64,000 nucleotides of DNA from NCBI RefSeq assembly GCF_014779715.1, contig NZ_JACXYU010000002.1:62001-126000 (forward strand). Reading direction: 5' to 3'. The notes below the pieces were generated by a model that was given only the letters and a program-made list of their open reading frames with translations, did no database searches and was not told where the DNA came from. This document shows, piece after piece, positions 48,564-56,914 of the stretch. This DNA comes from Streptomyces chumphonensis (lineage in GTDB: Bacteria > Actinomycetota > Actinomycetes > Streptomycetales > Streptomycetaceae). The first letter of the stretch is position 1; every line of letters begins with the position of its first letter. Made by a program: the position numbers and the translations under genes.

Positions 48564-49685
48564 ATGGACACCGTGGAGGTCGTCGTCATCGGCGGCGGAC
48601 AGGCCGGGCTGTCGAGCGCCTACCACCTGCGCCGGCGCGGTTTCGCTCCGGGACCGGGGTTCGTCGTACTGGATCACGCGCCGCACCCCGGCGGCGCCTG
48701 GCAGTCCCGCTGGCCGACGCTGCGCTACGGAGCGGTCCACGGCCTGCACCCGCTGCCGGGGACGGTCCTGCCCGACGCCGGGGCCCAGCGCCCCTCCTCC
48801 GAGGTGCTGCGCGCGTACTTCGCCCGCTACGAGGAGACGTTCGACCTCCCGGTGCGCCGTCCGGTCGACGTCCGTGCGGTGCGTCCGGCCGTGGACGGAC
48901 GGCTGCTGGTGGAGAGCGACGCCGGGATCTGGCGGACGCGCGCGGTCGTCAACGCGACGGGCACGTGGGAGCGTCCGTTCTGGCCCCGGGTGCCGGGGCA
49001 GGCCGGTTTCGCCGGACAGCAGGTGCACACGCGGCACTACCCGGGGCCCGGCGCGTTCAGCGGGCGCAGGGTCGTGGTGGTGGGCGGCGGCACCTCGGCG
49101 GTGCAGCACCTGCTGGAGATCGCCGGCTCCGCGGCGGAGACGACCTGGGTCACCCGCCGCCCGCCCCGGTTCCGGGAGGAGGCGTTCGACGCGGCGGCCG
49201 GGCGCCGCGCCGTGGCGCTGGTGGCCGACCGGGTCCGACGGGGTCTGCCGCCCCAGTCCGTGGTCTCGGTCACCGGGTTGCCGATGACCGAGGAGATGCG
49301 GCGGGCCCGGGAACGCGGTGTCCTGGACCGGTTGCCGATGTTCGACCGCATGACGGCGAACGGTGTCGTCTGGGACGACGGCCGCTTCGTGGAAGCGGAC
49401 GCCGTGGTGTGGGCGACGGGTTTCCGCCCCGTCCTCGACCACCTGGCGCCCCTGCACCTGCGCGAGCCCGGGGGCGGCATCCGGCTGGAGGGCACCCGGG
49501 CGGTCCGGGACGCCCGGGTGCACCTGGTCGGCTACGGCCCCTCCGCCAGCACGATCGGGGCCGACCGGGCCGGGCGGGAGGCCGCGGTGGAGCTCGCCGG
49601 GGCGTTGGCGCCGAGCGGCGATGCCCGACGGGACGTGCGGCAAACAGTTCGCCCATCCGCATGGACACGTCTAGGGTCCGGATGA
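48564..49685 (+). CDS. FAD-dependent flavin-containing monooxygenase-like oxidoreductase
   Basis: 373 residues. FAD motif VVVIGGGQAGLSSAYHLRRRG and NADPH motif RVVVVGGGTSAVQHLLEIAG, plus DAVVWATGFRPVLDHLAPL, the C-terminal motif of FMO/CzcO-type enzymes. It may oxidise a heteroatom or act as a disulfide/thiol reductase-like flavoprotein. ATG 48564 is preceded immediately by GGTGGAGG. Its stop overlaps the start of the mycothiol-dependent isomerase family gene (ATGA), so the two proteins are made together and may act on one substrate. Confidence 0.87.
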   Translation: MDTVEVVVIGGGQAGLSSAYHLRRRGFAPGPGFVVLDHAPHPGGAWQSRWPTLRYGAVHGLHPLPGTVLPDAGAQRPSSEVLRAYFARYEETFDLPVRRPVDVRAVRPAVDGRLLVESDAGIWRTRAVVNATGTWERPFWPRVPGQAGFAGQQVHTRHYPGPGAFSGRRVVVVGGGTSAVQHLLEIAGSAAETTWVTRRPPRFREEAFDAAAGRRAVALVADRVRRGLPPQSVVSVTGLPMTEEMRRARERGVLDRLPMFDRMTANGVVWDDGRFVEADAVVWATGFRPVLDHLAPLHLREPGGGIRLEGTRAVRDARVHLVGYGPSASTIGADRAGREAAVELAGALAPSGDARRDVRQTVRPSAWTRLGSG

Positions 49686-50476
49686 TGCGTATGACATACG
49701 GGCGCCTCTGCGACGAGGTGCTGACCCAGGCTCGGGCGCTGTGCGCCGTCCTCGACGAGGCCGACCTCACCCGGCAGGTTCCCACCTGCCCCGACTGGAC
49801 CCTCGGCGAGCTCGCCGAACACGTCGGCCAGGCCCACCGCTGGGCCGCCCGCATCGTGCACACCCGGGCCACCGCAGAGGTGGCGGACGACGACGTCCCC
49901 GCGATGCGGGCTCCCAGCACCACGGACGCCGAGCCGCTCACCGCCTGGCTCGGCGAGGGCGCCGAACTGCTCCACGGTGCGCTCCTCTCCGCCGGTCCGG
50001 GCACCGGTGTGTGGTCGTGGCACTCCGACCGGACCACCGACTTCTGGGCACGCCGCATGACGCACGAGACGGTGGTCCACCGGGCGGACGCCTGCCTGGC
50101 GGCCGGCATCCCCTTCACCGTCACGCCCGACGTCGCGACGGACACCATCGACGAGTGGTTGGAACTGGTCAGCAGTCCGGCGCTGCAGGAGGAGGACGAG
50201 GAACTGCGGGAGCTGCGCACCCGCGCGGGCAGCAGCATCCACCTGCACGCCACGGACACGCCCGCCGATCTGAACGCCGAATGGCTGATCGAGCTCTCGG
50301 AAGGCGGCATCGACTGGCGGCGCGCGCACGCCAAGGCGTCGGTGGCGCTGCGCGGTGAACTGACCGACGTCCTGCTGGCCTTCTACCGGAGGCTGCCGCT
50401 GGACAGCGGCCGCGTCGAGGTGCTCGGCGACGCGGACCTGCTCGCGTTCTGGCTGGAGCGCGCCAACTTCGCCTGA
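49682..50476 (+). CDS. Second maleylpyruvate isomerase family mycothiol-dependent protein
   Basis: 264 residues. The MDMPI helical domain shows CPDWTLGELAEHVGQAHRWAA and RRMTHETVVHRADACLA, the His/Glu/His site; an SCP2-like C-terminal domain follows (ASVALRGELTDVLLAFYRRLPL). Paralogous in layout to the gene at 16631. The start is ambiguous among ATGs at 49682, 49685 and 49691. I chose 49682 because it overlaps the upstream stop (ATGA) and follows AGGG. Coupled to the FMO-like gene, suggesting a mycothiol-linked oxidation/detoxification step (inference). Confidence 0.86.
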   Translation: MMRMTYGRLCDEVLTQARALCAVLDEADLTRQVPTCPDWTLGELAEHVGQAHRWAARIVHTRATAEVADDDVPAMRAPSTTDAEPLTAWLGEGAELLHGALLSAGPGTGVWSWHSDRTTDFWARRMTHETVVHRADACLAAGIPFTVTPDVATDTIDEWLELVSSPALQEEDEELRELRTRAGSSIHLHATDTPADLNAEWLIELSEGGIDWRRAHAKASVALRGELTDVLLAFYRRLPLDSGRVEVLGDADLLAFWLERANFA

Positions 50477-50494
50477 GACGGCGCGGACGCCGTC
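50477..50494 (+). terminator. Short hairpin directly after the isomerase-family stop
   Basis: GACGGCG-CGGA-CGCCGTC: a 7-bp perfect stem with a 4-nt loop starting at the base after the stop codon. Confidence 0.55.
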
Positions 50495-50616
50495 CGGGGG
50501 CGACAGGATTGTGAGCGCGGTGACACATTCTCAGGAGCCCTGAACGTCACCGCGCTCCGGGGGCGTACGGGAGGCCACGAAGACAGAGGCATCCCGACGC
50601 CGCTGGAGGTCAGTCC

Positions 50617-51825
50617 GTGAGCCACCGACGAGTGAACAGGCGTGCCGGTGCGGCAGCCGCCGCCGCGAGTACCGCGCTCCTGGCAGGCGCGATCCTGCTG
50701 CCCGGTGCCAACGCCACCCCCGAGAAGCCCTCTCCCGCCGTCGACGCGGACGGGCGGGTCTTCTCACCGGCCGAGGCGGGACGGGTCGGTCCGCTGCTCG
50801 CGGAGCGGCTCGGCGCGCAAGCGGCGGGCTGGTACCACGACGGGGCCGGCCGGCTCGTGGTGAACGTGCTGGACGACCGGGACGCCGGGCGGGTCGGCGA
50901 CACGGGCGCCGTACCGAAGCGGGTGGACCACAGCACGGCGGTGCTGCACGCCAGTGCCCGGGCGCTCGCCGAGGACGCCTCGGTGCCGGGCACGGCATGG
51001 TCGGTCGACCCGCGCGGCAACCGGGTCGCGGTGGTGGCCGACAGCACCGTCACCGGCGCGCGGTGGGACCGCCTCGTCCGGGTCACCGAACGGCTGGGCG
51101 ACACCGTCAGCGTCCGCCGCTCCACGGGCACGTTCACGCCCTTCGCCGGGCCCGTCGACGGCGGGGACGCCGTGTTCGGCGGCGGGGCGCGCTGCTCGCT
51201 GGGGTTCAACGTCGACGCGGGTGGCGCCAGGGCCTTCCTGACCGCCGGTCACTGCGGCGACGCCGCCGCCACCTGGAGCGCGGACCCGGCCGGGACCGAA
51301 CCACTCGGCACCGTGACGGCCTCGGTGTTCCCCGGCGACGGTGACTTCGCCCTGGTCGCCTACGACGACCCCCGGGCCGAGGCGCCGAGCACCGTCGACC
51401 TTCGGGACGGCACCGTGCGCGAGATCACCCGCGCCGTCCCGGCCGCCGTCGGCATGCGGGTACAACGCAGCGGCAGCACGACGGGGCTCAGTTCCGGCAC
51501 GGTGACCGGGCTCGACGCCACGGTGAACTACGGCAACGGTGACGTCGTCACCGGGCTCGTGCAGAGCGACGTGTGCGCCGAACCGGGCGACAGCGGCGGC
51601 CCCGTGTTCTCCGGCGACGCGGCCGTGGGCCTGACATCCGGTGGCAGCGGTGACTGCACCCGCGGTGGTGTGACGTTCTTCCAGCCCGTCACCGCGGCTC
51701 TGGAGGCGGTCGGCGCCGAGATCGACCCCGGCCGGGACGCCGTCGCGGCTCCCGGCGTGGGCGCGGCCGGCCGTCCGGGGGCGGCCGGCAGGCAGCCCGG
51801 CGTCGTCCGCGACCTTCTGAAATGA
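50617..51825 (+). CDS. Secreted S1 (streptogrisin/alpha-lytic type) serine protease with prodomain
   Basis: 402 residues. A signal peptide (RRAGAAAAAASTALLAGAILLPGANA) is followed by a prodomain to about residue 180, then a chymotrypsin-fold protease with His in FLTAGHCG, Asp in DGDFALVAYDD and Ser in EPGDSGGPVF. Cysteine pairs around His (C...GHC) and Ser (DVC...GDC) match streptogrisin disulfides. It would mature by cleaving off its prodomain outside the cell and degrade protein nutrients. The Ala/Gly-rich tail after residue 385 is unusual but short. Upstream, 50495-50616 holds its promoter; GAGGTCAGTCC precedes the start. Confidence 0.92.
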   Translation: MSHRRVNRRAGAAAAAASTALLAGAILLPGANATPEKPSPAVDADGRVFSPAEAGRVGPLLAERLGAQAAGWYHDGAGRLVVNVLDDRDAGRVGDTGAVPKRVDHSTAVLHASARALAEDASVPGTAWSVDPRGNRVAVVADSTVTGARWDRLVRVTERLGDTVSVRRSTGTFTPFAGPVDGGDAVFGGGARCSLGFNVDAGGARAFLTAGHCGDAAATWSADPAGTEPLGTVTASVFPGDGDFALVAYDDPRAEAPSTVDLRDGTVREITRAVPAAVGMRVQRSGSTTGLSSGTVTGLDATVNYGNGDVVTGLVQSDVCAEPGDSGGPVFSGDAAVGLTSGGSGDCTRGGVTFFQPVTAALEAVGAEIDPGRDAVAAPGVGAAGRPGAAGRQPGVVRDLLK

Positions 51826-51990
51826 CCCCCGGGCCGGACCCTGGCGGGGCCGGTCCCACCGCCGACCGGCCCGACGGACGCGGAGCGTCCACGGGCGGCG
51901 GCCCCCGTACGGCGCCGGGTCGCACCTGCCCCGCACCCGGCGCCGGGTCTGCCCGCCTCTCTCCGGGGACGGGCAGACCCTCCCCCCACC

Positions 51991-52028
51991 GGGCCCCGGA
52001 CCACGCGGAACCCCGCGGTCCGGGGCCC
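51991..52028 (+). terminator. Hairpin terminator after protease gene
   Basis: GGGCCCCGGAC (51991-52001) pairs perfectly with GTCCGGGGCCC (52018-52028), with an inner CGCGG/CCGCG extension. The remainder of 51826-52083 is very GC-rich and has no supported gene. Confidence 0.75.
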
Positions 52029-52083
52029 GAACGGCTGACGGCAGCGCGTGCCCGTGTCCGGAGTGCCGCAGTACGATCCGACC

Positions 52084-52476
52084 ATGTCCGCACGCTTCAA
52101 GGACCTGGTCCTGGACGCAGGCGACCACCAGGCGCTGGCCGACTGGTGGTGCGCCGCGTTGGGCTACTCCCGGCGCGTGCCGCCCGGCGGCGAGGAACCC
52201 CCGCCGCGCGAATGGCCCGTCCCCATCCACGACCCGCGCGGTGAGGGGCCGCTCATCTGGGTCAGCCCCGTACCGGAGCCCAAGAGCGTGAGGAACCGCA
52301 TGCGTCTCGACGTCTGGGGTGACACGCGGGAGCTGCTCGGCCTCGGAGCCACTCTCGTACGGCGTCGTACGGGCGAGCGGAACTGGGACGTGCTGGCCGA
52401 CCCCGAGGGCAACGAGTTCTGTGTCTTCTCGCCCGACCCCCGGACCGTTCCCGGCGTCCGCCTCGCGCGCCGCTGA
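52084..52476 (+). CDS. VOC/glyoxalase-like domain protein
   Basis: 130 residues. Begins MSARFKDLVLDAGDHQALADWW, the usual VOC opening with ALADWWCAALGY, and ends with NWDVLADPEGNEFCVF, the metal-ligand Glu strand. NRMRLDVWGD provides the second strand. This subgroup (glyoxalase-like, Pfam glyoxalase_6 type) has no fixed activity. ATG 52084 was chosen. Confidence 0.84.
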   Translation: MSARFKDLVLDAGDHQALADWWCAALGYSRRVPPGGEEPPPREWPVPIHDPRGEGPLIWVSPVPEPKSVRNRMRLDVWGDTRELLGLGATLVRRRTGERNWDVLADPEGNEFCVFSPDPRTVPGVRLARR

Positions 52477-52500
52477 ACGCTCCACCCGCTCGGTCCCTCC

Positions 52501-52542
52501 GCGGACGGGCTCCGGACACGGCTCGAGGACCGGCCCGTCCGC
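52501..52542. terminator. Hairpin between convergent VOC and ABC genes
   Basis: A perfect 10-bp stem GCGGACGGGC (52501-52510) and GCCCGTCCGC (52533-52542), loop 22 nt. Confidence 0.65.
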
Positions 52543-52548
52543 ATCACG

Positions 52549-54372
52549 TCAGGAGGCGACCTCGGCGGAGGCCGGCTCGCCCCGGGCGTCGCGGCGCACG
52601 AGCGCGGCGTAGCGCCCGTCGCGGGCCATCAGCTCCTCGTGCGTCCCGCGCTCGGCGACGCGGCCGCCGTCCAGCACCACGATCTGGTCCGCGTGGCGAA
52701 CGGTCGACAGACGGTGGGCGATCGTGACCGTCGTCCGCCCCGTGGCGAGTTCGTCGATCGCGGCCTGCACCGACCGCTCGGTGCGGGCGTCCAGCGCGGA
52801 GGTCGCCTCGTCGAGGATGAGCACCGGAGGGTTGCGCAGCATGGTGCGGGCTATGGCCAGCCGCTGCTTCTCCCCGCCGGAGAACCGGTAGCCGCGCTCT
52901 CCGACCAGCGTGTCGTAGCCGTCGGGCAGGGCCGCGATGTGGTCGTGGATCTGGGCCGCCTCGGCCGCGGCCCGCAGCTCCTCGTCCGTGGCACCGGGCC
53001 TGGCGAAGCGCAGGTTCTCGGCCACGGACGCGTGGAAGAGATACGTCTCCTGGGAGACGACGCCGACGGTCCGGGCCAGGGAGGCGAAGTCGAGATCCCG
53101 CACGTCGACCCCGTCCAGCAGGACCCGGCCGCCGGTGACGTCGTAGAGCCGGGCGATCAGGTAGCCGAGCGTCGTCTTGCCCGAACCCGTCGCCCCCACC
53201 AGCGCGACGCTGCCGCCGGCCGGTACGGCGAGGTCGATGCCCTTGAGCGTCGGCGCGGCGCCGGAGGCGTAGCGGAAGGAGACGTTCTCGAACCGGACCT
53301 CGCCCCGCGGGGCGGTCAGGCGTACCGGATCCGGACGCTCGGCCAGGTCCACGGGGAGGTCGAGGTACTCGAAGATGCGCTGGAAGAGAGCGAGGGAGGC
53401 CTGGATGTCGACCCCGGTGTTGAGGAGCGAGGTGGCCGGGCGCAGCAGGCCCTGCTGCAGCGTCACGAAGGCGACGAGCGTGCCGATGGAGAGCGCCGGA
53501 CCGCCGAACTGGAGCATCAGCCCCGCCGACCAGTACAGCAGGGCGGGGATCGCGGCCATGATGATGCCGATGGTGGCCAGGCGCCAGCGGCCCGCCATGC
53601 TGGAACGGATCTCCAGCGCCGCCAGGCGCCGGGACTCGGAGGCGAAGCCGTCGACGAGCGAGTCGGCCCGGCCCATGGTGCGGCCCAGGAGGATGCCGCT
53701 GACCGACAGCGATTCCGTCACCATGGCCGCCATGGCCGCCATCTGCTGCTGCCGGGCGGTCGTGATCCGCTTGCGCTCGCGTCCGACGCGGCGGCTGATC
53801 CACACGAAGAGCGGCAGCAGTGCGAGCGAGACGAGCGTCAGCCGCCAGTCCAGCGCCAGCATCGCCACCAGCGTGGCCACCACGGACGTCACGTTGGAGA
53901 CGAGCGAGGTGGCCGTGGAGGTGACGGTGGCCTGCATACCGCCGATGTCGTTCGCGATCCGCGACTGCACCTCGCCGGTGCGGGTGGCCGTGAAGAACGC
54001 CAGCGGCATCTGCTGCAGCTTGCCGTAGACCCCGGTCCGCAGGTCGTGCATCACCCGCTGCCCGACGGTGGTCGAGATCAGCGTCTGGAGCACCCCGAAC
54101 ACGCTGTTGAGGACGGCGATCGCGATCATGCCGAGGGCCAGCAGGGACAGCAGCCCCGTACGGCCCTCGGGGATGGCCACGTCGAGGATCTCCCGCAGCA
54201 GGAAGGGGGAGGCGACCGTGACGAGGGACGCGGCACACACCAACAGCCCGACCAACGCGAGCCTGCCGCGATAGGGCCGGAACAGCCGCACGATGCGCCC
54301 GAGCTGAGCGGGCGGCGGGGGGTCCGCGGACTCCCTGGACGGGGGTGTCCACCGGGGCGGTTCGGGGTGCAT
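52549..54372 (-). CDS. ABC exporter half-transporter (fused permease-ATPase), consensus catalytic motifs
   Basis: 607 residues. Six membrane helices (~40-330) precede a nucleotide-binding domain with Walker A GATGSGKTT, Q-loop VSQETYLFH, signature FSGGEKQR, Walker B VLILDEATSALD and H-loop TIAHRLSTV. All catalytic elements are intact, so it can act as a homodimeric multidrug- or lipid-type exporter. It is divergent from a MarR regulator whose operator-like palindromes fill the shared promoter, consistent with MarR-controlled efflux. Substrate unknown. A GAGGAG site precedes ATG 54372. Confidence 0.93.
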   Translation of the reverse strand: MHPEPPRWTPPSRESADPPPPAQLGRIVRLFRPYRGRLALVGLLVCAASLVTVASPFLLREILDVAIPEGRTGLLSLLALGMIAIAVLNSVFGVLQTLISTTVGQRVMHDLRTGVYGKLQQMPLAFFTATRTGEVQSRIANDIGGMQATVTSTATSLVSNVTSVVATLVAMLALDWRLTLVSLALLPLFVWISRRVGRERKRITTARQQQMAAMAAMVTESLSVSGILLGRTMGRADSLVDGFASESRRLAALEIRSSMAGRWRLATIGIIMAAIPALLYWSAGLMLQFGGPALSIGTLVAFVTLQQGLLRPATSLLNTGVDIQASLALFQRIFEYLDLPVDLAERPDPVRLTAPRGEVRFENVSFRYASGAAPTLKGIDLAVPAGGSVALVGATGSGKTTLGYLIARLYDVTGGRVLLDGVDVRDLDFASLARTVGVVSQETYLFHASVAENLRFARPGATDEELRAAAEAAQIHDHIAALPDGYDTLVGERGYRFSGGEKQRLAIARTMLRNPPVLILDEATSALDARTERSVQAAIDELATGRTTVTIAHRLSTVRHADQIVVLDGGRVAERGTHEELMARDGRYAALVRRDARGEPASAEVAS

Positions 54373-54428
54373 GAGCTCCTCAGGACGGTCCTCGGGACGG
54401 CCGGGCGACGACCGTGCCGTCCCGACCC

Positions 54429-54475
54429 TAACCTATTGTTACCTTTACTCATAATGAGTGAAATCCTGTTAGTCT
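54429..54475. promoter_or_regulatory. MarR operator region and leaderless marR promoter
   Basis: An AT-rich island between the divergent ABC and MarR genes. It contains TAAC-N5-GTTA (54429-54441) and the perfect palindrome ACTCAT-A-ATGAGT (54447-54459). A -10-like TAGTCT (54470-54475) ends 6 nt before the marR ATG, implying a leaderless transcript with the palindrome over its -35 zone. Confidence 0.65.
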
Positions 54476-54481
54476 CCACCC

Positions 54482-54940
54482 ATGGTTCCCCCCGCCCCCT
54501 CCGGCCCCGCCGACACCCCGCTCGCCGACCAGCTCATCCGGCTCTCCAGGCGGCTGCACCGGGCCCAGCGGCGGCACCTGGAACCTCTGGGGGTCACGCC
54601 CGCCCAGGCCCGACTCCTGGGCATCGTCGCCCACTGCGCGGAGCCGCCCCGGATGGCCGACCTCGCACACCGCCTCGACGTGGTGCCGCGCGCCGTCACG
54701 ACCCTCGTCGACGGGCTGGAGGACCGTCAGGCGGTACGCCGCGTGCCCGACCCGGGGAACCGGCGCGTGACCCGCATCGAGCTGACGCCTTCCGGCCGCG
54801 ACCTCGTGGACCAGCTGCGCGGGGCCCGCCGGGAGGCGGCCGAGGACCTGCTGGCCCCTCTCGGTGACGCGCAGCGCGAGCAGCTCAGCGCCCTCCTGAC
54901 GGTGCTCGACACCGGCTGGAGCACCGCCGGCAGCGGCTGA
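54482..54940 (+). CDS. MarR-family transcriptional regulator
   Basis: 152 residues. The winged helix has ARLLGIVAHCAEPPRMADLAHRLDVVPRAVTTLVDGLEDRQAV (recognition helix) followed by the wing RRVPDPGNRRVTRIELTPSGRDL. It probably represses the divergent ABC exporter and itself through the 54447-54459 palindrome, releasing DNA when a toxic ligand binds (family knowledge applied here). No ribosome site precedes the ATG; the transcript appears leaderless. A heterodimeric ABC pair follows in the same direction 123 bp downstream. Confidence 0.9.
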   Translation: MVPPAPSGPADTPLADQLIRLSRRLHRAQRRHLEPLGVTPAQARLLGIVAHCAEPPRMADLAHRLDVVPRAVTTLVDGLEDRQAVRRVPDPGNRRVTRIELTPSGRDLVDQLRGARREAAEDLLAPLGDAQREQLSALLTVLDTGWSTAGSG

Positions 54941-55063
54941 GGCGCGCGGAAAACCCTTTGCCTCCCCGCCGCATTCCGGCAAGCCTTGGCACGCCGCGCT
55001 CCGGTCGACCACCACGCCGCGCGTCGCCCCGTGCCCATGCCCCTCAGCAGACCCTGGGACGCC

Positions 55064-56914
55064 ATGCAGATCCGAGACCTCCCGTATCCCGACCCCGGCG
55101 TCCCCGACGTGCGCAGCGGGCTGCGATTCCTCCTCTGGCTGGGGCGGGGGCAGCTGGGCGGCCAGCTCACCTCCCTCGCCTGGGGCACGCTCCACATGGC
55201 CGCGGTGGCTTCGCTGCCGGTGGTGATGGGGCTGGCCGTCGAGGCCGCCGTCGCCCGCTCGGGAGACCGACTCGCCGTCGCCGCCTGCCTCCTGCTCCTG
55301 ACGGGCGTCGCCGTGACCGTGGGGGACACCATGCTGCACCGCACAGCGGTCACGAACTGGATCACCGCCGCCGCCCGGACGCAACAGCTCCTCGCCCGGC
55401 GGACCGCCGAACTCGGCGCCGGTCTGACCCGCAAGGTGGCGGCCGGTGAAGTCGTGGCGGTCTCCACGGGAGACATCGAGAAGATCGGCTGGTGCGTGGA
55501 GTCCGCCTCCCGCTTCTCCGCGGCGCTCCTGGGCGCTCTCGGCGTCTGTACCGCCCTCCTCTGGTACGAGCCCCGGCTCGGACTGCTGGTCGTGCTCGGC
55601 GTGCTGCTCCTCGCCCTGACCGTGCTGCCCCTCCTGCCGGTGGCCACCCGCCGCGCGGACGCCCAGCGGGACAAGGCCGGGCGCGCGACCGAGCTGGCCG
55701 CCGACACCGTCGCCGGGCTCCGGGTGCTGCGCGGCATCGGCGGCGAAGAGCTCTTCCTCGGGCGGTACCGGCGGGCTTCCCAGGAGGTGCGGCGCGCCTC
55801 CGTGCACACCGCCCGCATGTGGGCCCTCATCGAAGCGGTGCAGGTCGCGCTGCCGGGCCTGCTGCTCGTCGTGGTCGTGTGGCGGGGCGCGACCCTGGCC
55901 GCCGCGGGGCAGATGGCCGTCGGCGAACTCGTGACGGTGTACGGAGCCGTGCTCTTCCTCATGTTCCCGCTGCGGCTGTTCCAGGAGTTCGCCATGGCCT
56001 GGTCGTTCTCCCGGCCGTCGGCACAGCGCGCGGCCCGCGTCCTCGCCCTGCGGCGGACGGCCGGAACCGCCGCTCATCCCCCGGACACCCTCTTGTCGGG
56101 CGATCTCCACGACCCCGAGACCGGGCTGCTGGCCCGGGCCGGGGAGTGCACCGCCGTGGTGAGCGGCGACCCGGACGCGGCCGGACGTCTGGCCGACCGT
56201 CTGGGCGGCCACGCTCCGGACGCCGACGGTGAGACGTCCGTGCTGCTGGGCGGCGTCGCGCTGGACGAGGTCCCGCTCGCCGCGGCCCGCGCGGCCGTCC
56301 TCGTCCAGGACAAGGACCCCGTCCTGCTCTCCGGGACCCTGCGCGAGCTCCTGGACGTGCCCGGCTCCGGCGCCGTGGCGCACCAGCAGGCTCTGGACGC
56401 CGCACAGTGCGCGGACGTGCTCCGTGCCCTGGGCAGATCCGCCGGCCCGGACGCCGACCCGATGGCGGTGAACATCACCGAGCGCGGCCGCTCGCTCTCC
56501 GGCGGCCAGCGTCAGCGACTGGCCCTGGCCCGCTCCCTGGTCGCCGACCCTCCCGTCCTCGTGCTGGACGAGCCGACCTCCGCGGTGGACGCCCACACCG
56601 AGGCGCGGATCGCCGAGTCGATGATCCGGCTGCGCGCGGGCCGGACGACGGTCGTTCTCACCTCCTCGCCCCTGGTCCTGGACCGGGCCGACCGCGTGGT
56701 CCTGCTCTCCGGAGGCACCGTGACCGCCAGCGGCACGCACCGGGAGTTGCTGAGAACGGAGGCGGCCTACCGCGCGGTCGTCAGCAGGGAACCGCTGCAC
56801 GACGACACCACCCCGCACCGCCCCGACACCGCACCCGGCCGCGGGGCATCCGGGGACCACCGCACGCTCCCCGGCTGCGTGGACACGGCACACGAGGAGA
56901 GGGAGACCGCATGA
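55064..56914 (+). CDS. ABC exporter half A, degenerate nucleotide site (no P-loop, intact LSGGQ)
   Basis: 616 residues. A six-helix permease domain (~30-320) is followed by an unusual ATPase domain. Where Walker A (GxxGxGKST) should be, the sequence is CTAVVSGDPDAAGRLA, so the P-loop Lys is missing. The Q-loop is LVQDKDPVL. The signature LSGGQRQRLALARSL and Walker B VLVLDEPTSAVD are intact, but the H-loop His is replaced (VVLTSSPLVL). It therefore cannot hydrolyse ATP at its own site and must pair with half B. A ~45-residue His/Asp/Pro-rich tail follows. ATG 55064 was chosen with GGGA upstream; ATG 55037 is alternative. Confidence 0.9.
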   Translation: MQIRDLPYPDPGVPDVRSGLRFLLWLGRGQLGGQLTSLAWGTLHMAAVASLPVVMGLAVEAAVARSGDRLAVAACLLLLTGVAVTVGDTMLHRTAVTNWITAAARTQQLLARRTAELGAGLTRKVAAGEVVAVSTGDIEKIGWCVESASRFSAALLGALGVCTALLWYEPRLGLLVVLGVLLLALTVLPLLPVATRRADAQRDKAGRATELAADTVAGLRVLRGIGGEELFLGRYRRASQEVRRASVHTARMWALIEAVQVALPGLLLVVVVWRGATLAAAGQMAVGELVTVYGAVLFLMFPLRLFQEFAMAWSFSRPSAQRAARVLALRRTAGTAAHPPDTLLSGDLHDPETGLLARAGECTAVVSGDPDAAGRLADRLGGHAPDADGETSVLLGGVALDEVPLAAARAAVLVQDKDPVLLSGTLRELLDVPGSGAVAHQQALDAAQCADVLRALGRSAGPDADPMAVNITERGRSLSGGQRQRLALARSLVADPPVLVLDEPTSAVDAHTEARIAESMIRLRAGRTTVVLTSSPLVLDRADRVVLLSGGTVTASGTHRELLRTEAAYRAVVSREPLHDDTTPHRPDTAPGRGASGDHRTLPGCVDTAHEERETA

